Shown here: positions 38,401-46,467 of the stretch, in pieces
Layout: each line of letters opens with the position of its first letter
Position numbering within the stretch: the stretch's first letter is position 1
Assembly (NCBI GenBank): GCA_030685065.1
Contig: JAUXQH010000118.1
Location: 1 to 64,000 of the forward strand
Source: Pseudomonadota bacterium
GTDB lineage: Bacteria > Myxococcota_A > UBA796 > SXON01
DNA: 64,000 nt
Reading direction: 5' to 3'
Notes under the pieces: generated by a model
The model's database searches: none
Told to the model about the DNA's origin: nothing
The model's input: only the letters and a program-made list of their open reading frames with translations
Made by a program: the position numbers and the translations under genes

Positions 38401-39593
38401 GCGCCCGCACGGCGGCGGCCACGCCGGGGCTGCGCGTACTCCGCACCGAGGGCGGTCGGCTCGTGGCCTTGGCACCGGCGCCGGTGTTGGGTGCCCCTGG
38501 CGGCGCCAAGGTCGGCGCCCAGCGCGCGGCGGCTACCTCCGGCGCGTCCTTCGCGCGTCCTTTCGCCGTCCCCACGGACGATGGCGCCGACGCGCTGATC
38601 GCGCCGCCGCCTCCGGCTCGCAGCCGCGCCTCCCACTGGGCGGCCGAGCGCCAACGCGTCGGGGAGGCGACAGCCTACCGCGGCGCGTACCGCACCCCGC
38701 AGGCGGTCGACCCGAGCGCGCCCGTCTACGCCTCGCCGGATGGCGAGCGTGAGCCCGCCCGGCAGACCCGCACCCCGGCACGTCGTGACCGTCCGCGTCG
38801 CCTCGCGGCGACAGCGGGGGAGATGTCCCTGCCGACGCCGATGGCCGGTGTCGGCCCGAGTGACAGCGCGCGCTCCCGTGCGCCGCTCGACGAGCGCCTT
38901 CACGGTGTGGCGGCGGGTGCTCCCGATGGCGGGTCTCCCTCCTGGGCCGCGCGATCCGACGGCGCCCCGCGGGTGCGGTCGCCCGGTGGCCTGTTCGAAG
39001 CGTTGGCGCGCGCCACCTCGACCGAAGAGATCGTGCGGGTCATCTACGCCCGCGCGGACGGTGTCCGCGAGACCCCCCTCGCGAAGGAAGCGCCCGTCGT
39101 CCAGGTGATCGAGCAGATCCGCCAGGAAGTGCGGCGGGAGCAGGCGGTCGTCGAGACCGCCACGCGTGCCTCGCGGCTCGACGCGCCGTCGGCCACCACC
39201 ATCCGCGGCAGCTACGTCCAGCCCGTCAAGAGCACCACCCGCGTCAACCGCGGCGGGGTGCGCGGCGTCAACGCCACCGCACGCTCGATGTCGGCTGGCA
39301 GCGGCGACGACCGGATCATGAAGCTCGTCAAGAAGCTTCAGGGCCTCATCCATCTCGCCGAGTCCGAGGGCCGCCTCGCGGACGCCCGGTCCCAGGTCCG
39401 GATGGCGGAGGACTCCGCGGGTGCGCGGGCCGAAGGGCAGGGGCCCGTCGGTACGAGCAAGGAAGGCGGCGAAAAGGGTCAGAAGCAAGACATCGAGGCG
39501 CTCGGGCGCGAGGTGCTCGAGGTCGTGACGAGAGAGCTCGAATTCCGTCGTTCGCGGCGGGTGGAGGACCACGATGAGTCAAACTGGTGGTGA
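35436..39593 (+). CDS. 1385-residue Ala/Ser/Pro/Arg-rich protein between tube and LysM genes
   Basis: 1385 residues, mostly low-complexity and predicted disordered, without signal or membrane helix. Ordered parts are a basic N-terminus (residues 1-90) and the last 200 residues, which hold helices (VVQVIEQIRQEVRREQAVVE) and end ALGREVLEVVTRELEFRRSR before a DESNWW tail. A motif G-x-W-(V/I)-(A/S)-A-R-(S/T) recurs near residues 534, 638 and 984. It occupies the Afp6 position, where other systems have a much smaller gene whose end is also a Leu/Arg helix; the C-terminal helix may be the conserved part with a huge extension. High Pro argues against a normal coiled-coil tape measure. Candidate roles are tube-lumen filler, cargo carrier or length ruler. 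Coding overlaps the LysM gene by 20 bases. Confidence 0.75.
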   Translation: MPANDGENRKIPGDRLVSRIFTRVRRRPRIGFSPDFYARFGMADPWVAPEFGNEEPTTQDGMVFLSAQPYYSMMRRLAAARRRRERRETAFQARHPGGAAIRAVARHWPGETAASLAVSRLARLALEEMTLPPPIAAVAAAPTVNPSAFGAAAPSNAPVRRAGSDRTSRGAKAWWSTPFVPARVFGGSASAEDQLASDRAGAAGTPKGSQQVAPARPAARRVSPADHAGARLADAAARGGVAARAIAEAVPGSLAGRQLARVVEAIEALPLDEQQVQIRRVVRRLGASAPMVRTVFEEGEASLAAGAPAQRPSQIAARRADPASAAGSKAGLRTVLSRSPAMALASAPEVDRAASGTLATAERSVAASGTSASLARLPRRAAATQRALARGAGLPAAGLSSVPAPVAYARAATTASLSASPVQRPAASSPAGPGPRARLLPEDAAPRGNVVAAARRDGAAAGPRTAVVRPGLDSTLLIGSDPTAPSPTASSAPAASVRMPASARAVSRYRESALPAPLPGAASEAANAAVRTTQGTWVAARSVLPSERDPAIRAHVRVAPASAHAASRIDAGQVEGASVLPRAIAAPDRVLAALPAASSVAASSVAAALSASPVAREARPASSSSRSVPPTGSMPVRTAKGAWVAARSPEGRVALSESGTQEERVSTPAPRGLGGAAGRLGARRLGESPAPVASARALTSSAFRTAEPAPAVSGGGAPAGAEVRRAAPAASWARPQEARPSGVVHAAGRAAAPPVQGPGRAEPVGSRAPVTPSSASSKGASSAPASASRASSVRAPSFLAFSGPASSAGSARGAGDDPTGASRYPAGASLLRAPPMAHASARTDLPVDGPTLQPKVSPAARSQREVAPARARNPRAASVAAAARIDGLPTTAITASRSAATSAASSAVAQGPSPSRFARSGPLSFALPPLSAVNASVTAAAPARGPAATGAADRSASRARVRPTRVFTTHDAAYSPSSAVTTPSGVWISARTAAATPGLRVLRTEGGRLVALAPAPVLGAPGGAKVGAQRAAATSGASFARPFAVPTDDGADALIAPPPPARSRASHWAAERQRVGEATAYRGAYRTPQAVDPSAPVYASPDGEREPARQTRTPARRDRPRRLAATAGEMSLPTPMAGVGPSDSARSRAPLDERLHGVAAGAPDGGSPSWAARSDGAPRVRSPGGLFEALARATSTEEIVRVIYARADGVRETPLAKEAPVVQVIEQIRQEVRREQAVVETATRASRLDAPSATTIRGSYVQPVKSTTRVNRGGVRGVNATARSMSAGSGDDRIMKLVKKLQGLIHLAESEGRLADARSQVRMAEDSAGARAEGQGPVGTSKEGGEKGQKQDIEALGREVLEVVTRELEFRRSRRVEDHDESNWW

Positions 39594-40242
39594 CAAGGCC
39601 TACTTCGAGAGCCTGGACGACGGGGGCACCAAGTTCACCGTCCAGTACAACCCGAAGGAGTTCCAGGTAACGAAGGCGATGACCTGGGAAGAGTCGAAGA
39701 CCCAGGGGAAGGCGGTCAACCCGATCTCCTTCCAGAAGGGCGCGCCGATGACGGCGAGCTTCGACCTCATGTTCGACACCACGGGCGAGAGCTCGGCCGT
39801 GAACGTGCAAGACGCCTGGGTGACCGGGTTGCTCGCGCTCACGAATGCCACCGCATCGCCCGCGAACGGCGAGGAAGCGGAGCTCCAGAAGAAGCGCCCG
39901 CATGCGCTGGTCTTCACGTGGGGCGCCTTCACGATGAAGTGCGTCATCGAGTCGGTCAGCGTTACCTACCTGATGTTCGCGAGCTCCGGCGAGGCCGTGC
40001 GTGCGCGCTGCTCGGTGAAGCTCAAGGAGTGGACCCCCCTCGACGAGGTGGACAACCGCGAGAAGTTCGCGACCAACACCGGCGGCGGCGCGTGGGGATC
40101 GGGTTCGATCGTCCTCGTCGGCAGCGGGCAGACCTTGTCGCAGATCGCGCAGTCCTCGGGCTCCGACATGCGCACGGTCGCCGCCGCGAACGGCATCACG
40201 AACCCGCTCGCCGATCTCACCGGCCGGGAACTCAAGGTTTAG
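39574..40242 (+). CDS. CIS tube-adaptor protein with C-terminal LysM (Afp7/Pvc7-like)
   Basis: 222 residues. The N-terminal 160 residues (FTVQYNPKEFQVTKAMTWEE, MTASFDLMFDTTGES, ARCSVKLKEW) match the CIS tube/gp53-like adaptor family, and a LysM motif fills about residues 176-222 (VGSGQTLSQIAQ, then TVAAANGITNPLADL). In Afp and phage T4 this protein links tube and baseplate hub; LysM here probably mediates protein contacts rather than peptidoglycan binding. The ATG at 39574 lies inside the 3' end of the previous gene in another frame. The hub gene follows after 12 bases. Confidence 0.92.
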   Translation: MSQTGGDKAYFESLDDGGTKFTVQYNPKEFQVTKAMTWEESKTQGKAVNPISFQKGAPMTASFDLMFDTTGESSAVNVQDAWVTGLLALTNATASPANGEEAELQKKRPHALVFTWGAFTMKCVIESVSVTYLMFASSGEAVRARCSVKLKEWTPLDEVDNREKFATNTGGGAWGSGSIVLVGSGQTLSQIAQSSGSDMRTVAAANGITNPLADLTGRELKV

Positions 40243-40254
40243 CGGGAGCACACC

Positions 40255-41298
40255 ATGGCCGAAGCGAAGGGCGGGTCGCGCAGCGCGACCAGCTACAAAG
40301 TGACCATCGGGAGCAAGACCTTCGGCCAGACTGAGGGCGATGGGCTCGAGCAGCTCGTGATCGAAGATCACGTGGACATGGTCGAGCACATGTCCCTGCG
40401 CCTCGCTGGCATCGAGGGCCAGCCGAAGTGGGAGATCAACATCGGGGACGCCGTCGAGGCGAAGCTCGGTGCAGGGGACGTGATCCTGTTCGCGGGGGAG
40501 GTCATCGCGCTCGAGCCGTCCTGGGCGGTCGACGGCCTGATGTCCATGACCGTGCGCTGCCTCGACAAGGCCCACCGGCTCGCTCGCGGCCGCAAGACCC
40601 GCTTCTTCGAGAACAAGAAGGACAGCGAGGTCGCCACGACCGTGGGCGGCGAGTGCGGGCTCTCGGTCGAGACCGACCCGACCGAGGAGGTGCACCCCTA
40701 CATCCTCCAGCGCAACGAGTCGAACCTCGCGTTCCTCAAGCGGCTCGCCGCGCGCAACAACTTCCAGCTCACGGTCGACGAGAACAAGCTGATCTTCAAG
40801 AAAGGCGCCTTTTCCGGGGCGCCCACGAAGATCGAGATGGGGAAGAGCCTGCGCTCGCTCCGCATGGGCTTCAACAGCATGGAGCAGGTCGACAAGGTGA
40901 TCGTGCGCGGGTGGTGCATCCGCGAGAAGAAGGAGATCGTCGGCACCGCCTCGAGCGGGGACATCGAGACCATCGGCGGCGGGCAGTCCGGCGCGGCGGT
41001 GTCCACTTCCAAGTTCGGGTCCAACATCGCCTACATCACCGATGTGCCGGTGGGTACCCAATCGCAGGCGAACGAGATGGCCAAGGCCGAGATCAACCTG
41101 CTCGCGCGGCAGTTCGCCAAGGGCACGTGCACGGTGGACGGCAACGATGGGCTGCGCGCCGGGCAGGTGGTAGAATTCGCCGGGCTGAACGCCAATCACA
41201 ACGGAAAATTCTACATCATCTCGACTCGCCACATCATCTCGCCGACGACCGGCTACCTGACCGAGCTGACCTTCTGCAGCAACACGATGGGCACCTAG
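40255..41298 (+). CDS. gpD/VgrG-type baseplate hub protein without spike (Afp8/Pvc8-like)
   Basis: 347 residues. It has the gpD fold pattern of the baseplate hub (MVEHMSLRLAGIE, then IGDAVEAKLGAGD, a central HPYILQRNESNLAFLKRLA and C-terminal GTCTVDGNDGLRAGQVVEFA). In Afp8, Pvc8 and VgrG the hub is normally followed by an OB fold and a triple beta-helix needle; neither is visible, and the protein stops soon after the last hub strands. No PAAR-repeat tip gene is found in the operon either. Either the spike is encoded elsewhere or the particle lacks a conventional needle. Start ATG at 40255. Confidence 0.88.
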   Translation: MAEAKGGSRSATSYKVTIGSKTFGQTEGDGLEQLVIEDHVDMVEHMSLRLAGIEGQPKWEINIGDAVEAKLGAGDVILFAGEVIALEPSWAVDGLMSMTVRCLDKAHRLARGRKTRFFENKKDSEVATTVGGECGLSVETDPTEEVHPYILQRNESNLAFLKRLAARNNFQLTVDENKLIFKKGAFSGAPTKIEMGKSLRSLRMGFNSMEQVDKVIVRGWCIREKKEIVGTASSGDIETIGGGQSGAAVSTSKFGSNIAYITDVPVGTQSQANEMAKAEINLLARQFAKGTCTVDGNDGLRAGQVVEFAGLNANHNGKFYIISTRHIISPTTGYLTELTFCSNTMGT

Positions 41299-41342
41299 GA
41301 TCCGCAGGCGATAGCGTATCGTCGCCTTCCTCCGCCCCTGCC

Positions 41343-41407
41343 GCGTCGCCCCATTGCGTCGCGCCATCGCGTCGCCCCATTGCGTCGCCCCATTGCGTCG
41401 CCCCGCC
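41343..41407 (+). repeat. Five tandem 13-base repeats upstream of the gp25 gene
   Basis: The unit gcgtcgccccatt occurs at 41343-41355, 41356-41368 (two changes), 41369-41381, 41382-41394 and 41395-41407 (end changed), followed by a decayed sixth copy. It lies in the only long gap of the structural operon. Adjacent units create TTGCGT hexamers, the last placed 18 bases before a TACACT element. Confidence 0.9.
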
Positions 41408-41422
41408 GTGTCGCTCTACACT
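41393..41422 (+). promoter_or_regulatory. Candidate sigma-70-like promoter for the baseplate genes
   Basis: TTGCGT at 41393-41398, an 18-base spacer and TACACT at 41417-41422 form a plausible -35/-10 pair 25 bases before the gp25 ATG. The -35-like hexamer is repeated in the tandem array upstream. Confidence 0.45.
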
Positions 41423-41447
41423 GACCGCCTAGCTCCGGATCCACATC

Positions 41448-41837
41448 ATGGCGAACCCGCGAGAAATACTCGGGCGTGGCTGGTCTTTTCCGTTCCAATT
41501 CGACTCCGCGAAGGGCACCGTCGGCCTCTCGGAGTTCGAAGAGAACATTCGGCAGAACATCACGATCATCCTCGGCACGAAGCCGGGCGAGCGTCAGATG
41601 CTGCCGGCGTTCGGCTGCCGGATCCACGAGCTCCTGTTCGCGCCGAACACGCGCGCCACGAGCGCGATGGTCGCGCATCATGTGACCGAGGCTTTGCGGC
41701 GGTGGGAGAGGCGGATCGAGGTCGTAAAGGTGAATTCGGAGCCCGGGTACGACGGATCGGTGAAGGTCGTGGTTGAATACCGCGTCCTGGCCACCAACGC
41801 CGTCCAGGGCCTGAACTACACCATCTCAAACAGGTAG
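41448..41837 (+). CDS. gp25-like baseplate wedge protein (Afp9/Pvc9-like)
   Basis: 129 residues, the usual size. It contains the gp25/lysozyme-like wedge pattern: LSEFEENIRQNITIILGTKPGERQM, the PGER loop and FGCRIHELLFAPN, and a final beta strand pair (VVVEYRVLATNAVQGLNYTI). gp25 joins the baseplate wedge to the first sheath ring in T4, Afp and PVC. It is the first gene after a tandem repeat and a candidate promoter, so it may head a separate baseplate transcript. The gpJ gene starts two bases after its stop. Confidence 0.95.
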   Translation: MANPREILGRGWSFPFQFDSAKGTVGLSEFEENIRQNITIILGTKPGERQMLPAFGCRIHELLFAPNTRATSAMVAHHVTEALRRWERRIEVVKVNSEPGYDGSVKVVVEYRVLATNAVQGLNYTISNR

Positions 41838-41839
41838 TC

Positions 41840-44800
41840 ATGCCGATCCGCCCCCCGAACCTCGACGATCGCCGCTACGAGGAGATCCTCCGCGAGGCCC
41901 GCGCGCTCATTCCGCAGTACTCGCCGGAATGGACCAATCTCACGGATGCCGATCCGGGCATGACGCTCGTCCAGCTCTTCGCCTGGATGACGGAGATGAT
42001 CATCTTCCGGCTCAACCAGGTGCCGGACAAGACCTACATCCACTTCCTCAACTTCATCGGGGAGGAGCGCAAGCCCGCCCGTCCCGCGGTCGCGCCCGTC
42101 ACGTTCTCCCTCAAGGGGGAGCGTCCCGCCGAGATCCCGCCGTACACGCGCTGCGCGACCCGCCAGCGCGAGGACTCGACCTCCGCGGACTTCGTCACCG
42201 TTGACGGGGTCACCGTTCACGGGGCCACGATCACCCGCGTGATGGCCGTTCGCGGCGGCAACCGTCCCGCCGTGCGCGAGGTTCCGTTCAGCAACCTCCA
42301 CGACAACCGATCCGCGCTGATCTTCGGCGGCGGCCGCGGTGTCGATCTGTTCGAGCTCGATCCGACCGAGTTCGGGCCGGACGCGTACACCCCGAACCAG
42401 TACTTCTACGTCGCGCACGAAGACGTGCGCCTGATGGACATCTCGCCCGAGGAGGAACGCCCGCTGGGGCGGCTGCTCGTGCGCCGGGCCGGTCGCGACG
42501 GGGACACCCTCTCGATCGCGTCGTTCTTCTCGTGGGAGTACCCGACGGACGAGGGGTGGCTGCCCATCCCGGTGGACCAGGAAGCGCAGGAGGCGCTCGG
42601 GATGCCCGAGGTGGCGCTCGTCACGTCGCTCCCTGGTGTGGTCCCGATCGACGGCTTCTCGCTCGAGGAGCGTGACCTCGCCTTCCCCGACGCCGTGTCG
42701 AAGGAGCGTTGGTGGATTCGTGGTCGCCTCGACTACGAGCGTTGGATCGCGAGCCGCATGCTCCAGGATCTCGAGATCTCCTGGCGCGACGACCGCGGGG
42801 GCGAGGAGCGCCCGATCAACAACTGGGAGGTGCGCTCCACCGGGCGCACGCTCGAGTTCTTCCTCCAGGACGTGCCGCCCATCCGCGGCGGCTGGACCAT
42901 CCGCTTCGCCCTGGTCGATCGCGGGCTGCCCGCCGGGCGAAACAGCTACCTCCCCCGCTACCGCTGGTACTACCGCCGCGGCGAGGGCTGGGAAGAAGTG
43001 CCCCGCGAGCGCGTGCGCATCGAGGGCACGGTCGTGCTCGTCACCGGCCCGCTCACCGACATGGCCACGGACGGGTACAACCTCCGCGCCGAGCGCGTCG
43101 AGACCGTGTTTCTGCAGGGGTTCATCCCCGAGCTCGAGCTCGATCTCACCTGGGTCCGGCCCATCGAGCTCGATCTGTTCGCGGGGGACGATCCGCGCCG
43201 CCTCGAGTCGCTCCTCCTCGCGGAGGGCCCCTGGTCGCCCTTCCAGATCTCGCCGCTCATCCCGCCGACGCTCGGGCGCAAGTGGTACATCGGCTCGGAC
43301 CTGTTCGAGAACCGTCGCAAGGCGCCGGTGGTGGTCGAGGTCGACATCGCGTTCGAGATGAACGGCGCGCCGATCCCCGAGCCGGCCGAGCTCTACCTGC
43401 TCCAGCTCACCTACCGCGCCGATGACAACTGGCGTGTCGTGTGGTCCGAGGACAAGATCTTCTCGGGCTTCACCTTTGCCAACCTGGACGCCGCGGGCGC
43501 CAAGGTCGCCGGCGTGCGGACCATCCGCATCGTCATCGACCCGGAGAAGCAGCTGCGCGGCCTCGCCCGCACCGAAGTGGCCGGCCGGGAGACCACCTGG
43601 ATCCGCTTCGAGCTCGTGAAGGCCAGCCTGACCGGCCAGGACGAGAAGAAGGTCCAGCACCCGATCGTCCCCCGCATTCACGGCGTCCGCCTCGGCGTCG
43701 AGGGCGCCGTGGGCGCCAAGGCCTACGAGCAGCCGCTCCCTGGCCCGAAAATGGCGCAGCTCGACTTCCGCGAGCACAACCGGCGCCTCACCCGGATCCT
43801 CACGCGCGCCGCGGGGCGCCTGGGCGAGTTCTTCCCGTTCTTCCCGTTCGTCGAGATCAAGGAGGAGAACCAGGCGCTCTACCTCCAGTTCGACAAGCCG
43901 ATCCCCCCCGGCCGCCGGCACGTGATCTCGTTCCGCACGCGCGGCGAGACCTACCTGCCCGAAGGGGTTCACGTGGAGTGGGAGCTGCTCGAGGCGCGTC
44001 CGCACGGCCGCTTCGGTTGGCGCCGCCTGCACGCCCCCGGGGAGGGCGAGAACGTGCCCTACCAGCTCACCGGTACGGGCACGCTCGACTTCCCGCTTCC
44101 CGAGACTCCCGCGCTGGTCGCGGACGGCTTCTGGCTCCGCGCGCGCTTCGCGCTCCCGGGGGACCTCGCCGTCGATCGCCTGCCGACGCTCCCGCCCGTG
44201 ACCCACATCCTGCTCAACACGGTCGACGTGGTGAACCTCGTGACCGTGCGCACCGAGAAGTACTCGGGGCTCGGCGTTCCCGGGCAGGCGATCCAGCTCC
44301 GCAAGGCGCCGGTGTTCCTGCACCAGCGCGAGGGCGAGCGCGGCATCTTCAAGGACCCCAAGGCGTTTCCCGACCTGCGGGTGTGGGTCGAGCTCGAGGA
44401 CGGCACGATCGAGCCCTGGCAGCGGGTGGACGAGCAGTCGCTCCTCACCGCCAAGAAGGACGCGCGCATCTTCGTGGTCGATCCGGTGGAGGGCACGCTC
44501 ACCTTCGGAAACGGCATCCGGGGCAAGATGCTCCCGGTGGGCTCCTCGAACATCACGGTCGACACCTACCGGATGGTCCCCGGCAACAAGGGGAACGTCG
44601 CGGCGGGCGAGATCAACGTGGTCGAAGGCTACGCGGACGTTGTGAAGGCCGAAAACCTGCTCCCCGCGAGCGGGGGGCACGACGCCGAGACCATCGAAGA
44701 GATCATCCGGCGCGCGCCGAGCCTCCTGACCTCGCGGGATCGCGCGGTCACCCGCACCGACTTCACCGTCATCGCCACGGAGGCCTCGGGTGAAGTCGCC

Positions 44801-45346
44801 CGCGCCGCGTGTGATGGCCGCATCGGTGACGACGGCACGGTCGAGGTCATCATCCTGCCGCGCGGCCGCGACGGGGAGCTGTTCCCCGATCCCTTCCTGT
44901 CGACCGGCCTGCGGGACCACGTCCAGCGCTACCTCAAGAAGCGCTGCCTGATCAACGTGCTCCCCGTGGTGCGCCTCGCGCAGTTCCTGCCGATCGACGT
45001 GAGCGTGACCCTGCGCCTCCGACCGAACGCGAACCTGCTCGCCGTGCGCGAGGCCGCCCAGAAATGGGTGGAGCGCTTCCTCGATCCGTACGTGGGTGGG
45101 CTCGACGGGCAGGGCTGGCCGTTCAGCGGCACGCTCTACGCGCAGGACTTCGCGCGCATGGTCTCGGGCATCCCGGAGGTGCGGCACGTCATCGACGTGG
45201 CGCTCTACGACATGGGCGGCGAGAAGCGCCGCCGCGGCGTGCCCGGGTGGGAAGAAGGCGAGGGCGTGAAGGAGCTCTTCCTGGTGGAGCACGACCTCTT
45301 CGCCGTCCGACGCGTGCGCGTTCGTACCGAGGAGGCATTCGAGTGA
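41840..45346 (+). CDS. Baseplate J-like wedge protein (Afp11/Pvc11-like)
   Basis: 1168 residues. The N-terminus (YEEILREARALIPQYSPEWT, then LTDADPGMTLVQLFAWMTEM) is the signature of the large CIS gpJ homologue; near residues 880-1060 lie the conserved core GTLTFGNGIRGKMLPVGSSN, VDTYRMVPGNKGNVAAG and TSRDRAVTRTDF. It forms the arms of the baseplate wedge in a complex with gpI and gp25. Length is at the upper end of the family; the middle has several beta-rich insertions. The next gene starts on GTG overlapping the TGA. Confidence 0.95.
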   Translation: MPIRPPNLDDRRYEEILREARALIPQYSPEWTNLTDADPGMTLVQLFAWMTEMIIFRLNQVPDKTYIHFLNFIGEERKPARPAVAPVTFSLKGERPAEIPPYTRCATRQREDSTSADFVTVDGVTVHGATITRVMAVRGGNRPAVREVPFSNLHDNRSALIFGGGRGVDLFELDPTEFGPDAYTPNQYFYVAHEDVRLMDISPEEERPLGRLLVRRAGRDGDTLSIASFFSWEYPTDEGWLPIPVDQEAQEALGMPEVALVTSLPGVVPIDGFSLEERDLAFPDAVSKERWWIRGRLDYERWIASRMLQDLEISWRDDRGGEERPINNWEVRSTGRTLEFFLQDVPPIRGGWTIRFALVDRGLPAGRNSYLPRYRWYYRRGEGWEEVPRERVRIEGTVVLVTGPLTDMATDGYNLRAERVETVFLQGFIPELELDLTWVRPIELDLFAGDDPRRLESLLLAEGPWSPFQISPLIPPTLGRKWYIGSDLFENRRKAPVVVEVDIAFEMNGAPIPEPAELYLLQLTYRADDNWRVVWSEDKIFSGFTFANLDAAGAKVAGVRTIRIVIDPEKQLRGLARTEVAGRETTWIRFELVKASLTGQDEKKVQHPIVPRIHGVRLGVEGAVGAKAYEQPLPGPKMAQLDFREHNRRLTRILTRAAGRLGEFFPFFPFVEIKEENQALYLQFDKPIPPGRRHVISFRTRGETYLPEGVHVEWELLEARPHGRFGWRRLHAPGEGENVPYQLTGTGTLDFPLPETPALVADGFWLRARFALPGDLAVDRLPTLPPVTHILLNTVDVVNLVTVRTEKYSGLGVPGQAIQLRKAPVFLHQREGERGIFKDPKAFPDLRVWVELEDGTIEPWQRVDEQSLLTAKKDARIFVVDPVEGTLTFGNGIRGKMLPVGSSNITVDTYRMVPGNKGNVAAGEINVVEGYADVVKAENLLPASGGHDAETIEEIIRRAPSLLTSRDRAVTRTDFTVIATEASGEVARAACDGRIGDDGTVEVIILPRGRDGELFPDPFLSTGLRDHVQRYLKKRCLINVLPVVRLAQFLPIDVSVTLRLRPNANLLAVREAAQKWVERFLDPYVGGLDGQGWPFSGTLYAQDFARMVSGIPEVRHVIDVALYDMGGEKRRRGVPGWEEGEGVKELFLVEHDLFAVRRVRVRTEEAFE

Positions 45347-46464
45347 GCACCGAGCTCGCGCTGCATCGCCGCGGGCAGCTGCCCGTCGTGTCGGGGGGCG
45401 ATTATCGCTACCTCGAGGACACCGTCCGCATCGGCTACCCGGTGCGGGACGCGATCACGTACCTGAACCGGCACCTCGGAAATCCCGTCGGGTACCGCCT
45501 CGTCGAGGCGCTCCGCGGCGAGCGCCCCGGCAGCGTGCGATCCGCCGAGATCCTCCCCGCGGTCGGCGGCGAGCCGACGTACGTGCGCGGGATCCGCGTG
45601 CTTCCCGACGGGACGCCGGCTTCATACTTCACGCCGGATGACCTGGTGACCGTCCTGACCGAGGTGGTCACGCCCGACGGCCGCCCGGCGACATCGCTCC
45701 AGTCACGCGACCGCATCGTGTTGCACATCCCCGTGCGCGGCTACCTGCGCTACCTGCCTGGGCTCTACCAGGGCGCGGTGCCCGCATCGCGTCGCGACAT
45801 CGTTCGCGCGGACGAGGTCAGCGCCCGCCGCTGGGGAGACGCCGAGTCGCCGCACTCCGCCGAGGTCCAAGGCTTCAACGCCGACGGCCTGCGGCGGTTC
45901 CTGTTCATCTTCCAGCACCTCATGACGACGATCACGGACAAGATCGACACGATCCCGTCCCTGATCGATCCGATGAGCACCGACCCGCGCTTCCTCCCGT
46001 GGATCTCGAGCTGGGTGAGCTTCGAGCTCGACAGCTCGCTGCCCATCCACAAGCAGCGCGATCTCACCCGGCGCGCCATCCGCCTGCTCCGCACCCGCGG
46101 CACGCTCGCGGGCGTCGAGGAGATGATCCAGGTGCTAACCAACGCGCCGGTCACCGTCCAGGAGCTGCGCAAGCCCAAGGCCTTCGTGCTGGGGCAATCG
46201 GCCTTGGCGGGCGGCTCCTCGGTCGAGGAGCGCTTCGTCCGCAACGAGCCCGCGGCCAGCTTCCTGCTCGACGAGGGGCGCGCGGCCACCACGTTCTTCG
46301 CGCTCGTGCTCCAGCCGGTCGACCAGTTCCGGCGGGACTTCGGCGAGCGCGCGCCCGGTGTCTTGCGCCGCATCGCGCAGATCGTCACGAACGAGAAGCC
46401 CTCGCACATCACGTTCACCATCCTCTTCTCGCGCGACGGGGACCCCCCCGCGCACGGCGGATAG
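45343..46464 (+). CDS. Baseplate gpI-like tail protein (Afp12/Pvc12-like)
   Basis: 373 residues. Residues 150-330 hold the P2 gpI-type core: YLRYLPGLYQGAVP, a helix pair FLFIFQHLMTTITDKIDTIP, DPRFLPWISSWVSFELD and RRAIRLLRTRGTLAGVEEMI. In CIS it completes the wedge heterotrimer with gpJ and gp25. The N-terminal 140 residues are an added beta-rich domain, and the C-terminus ends with a basic-acidic DGDPP tail. GTG at 45343 overlaps the gpJ stop, so production of both wedge subunits is coupled. Confidence 0.92.
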   Translation: MSTELALHRRGQLPVVSGGDYRYLEDTVRIGYPVRDAITYLNRHLGNPVGYRLVEALRGERPGSVRSAEILPAVGGEPTYVRGIRVLPDGTPASYFTPDDLVTVLTEVVTPDGRPATSLQSRDRIVLHIPVRGYLRYLPGLYQGAVPASRRDIVRADEVSARRWGDAESPHSAEVQGFNADGLRRFLFIFQHLMTTITDKIDTIPSLIDPMSTDPRFLPWISSWVSFELDSSLPIHKQRDLTRRAIRLLRTRGTLAGVEEMIQVLTNAPVTVQELRKPKAFVLGQSALAGGSSVEERFVRNEPAASFLLDEGRAATTFFALVLQPVDQFRRDFGERAPGVLRRIAQIVTNEKPSHITFTILFSRDGDPPAHGG

Positions 46465-46467
46465 CCC

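Noticed and set aside
37377..39572. 731-codon minus-strand frame opposite the 1385-residue protein
   Set aside because: Arg/Gly/Ala composition without motif. The plus-strand frame is coupled to the flanking CIS genes and keeps ordered ends, so it is the coding one, although its low complexity makes this less certain than usual.
35436..39593. Calling the 1385-residue protein a classical tape measure
   Set aside because: Tape measures are mainly long helices with few prolines. This one is Pro-rich and disordered, and its gene position matches Afp6 rather than Afp14.
39574..40242. Calling the LysM protein a peptidoglycan-binding or lytic protein
   Set aside because: The body is the CIS tube-adaptor fold and lies between tube and hub genes; LysM in this family serves particle assembly.
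41816..45292. Very long open frame (over 1150 codons) on the minus strand opposite the gpJ gene
   Set aside because: High-GC codon bias leaves antisense frames open. The plus-strand gene is a clear gpJ homologue, and the antisense product is composition-biased (His/Arg/Glu) with no domain.
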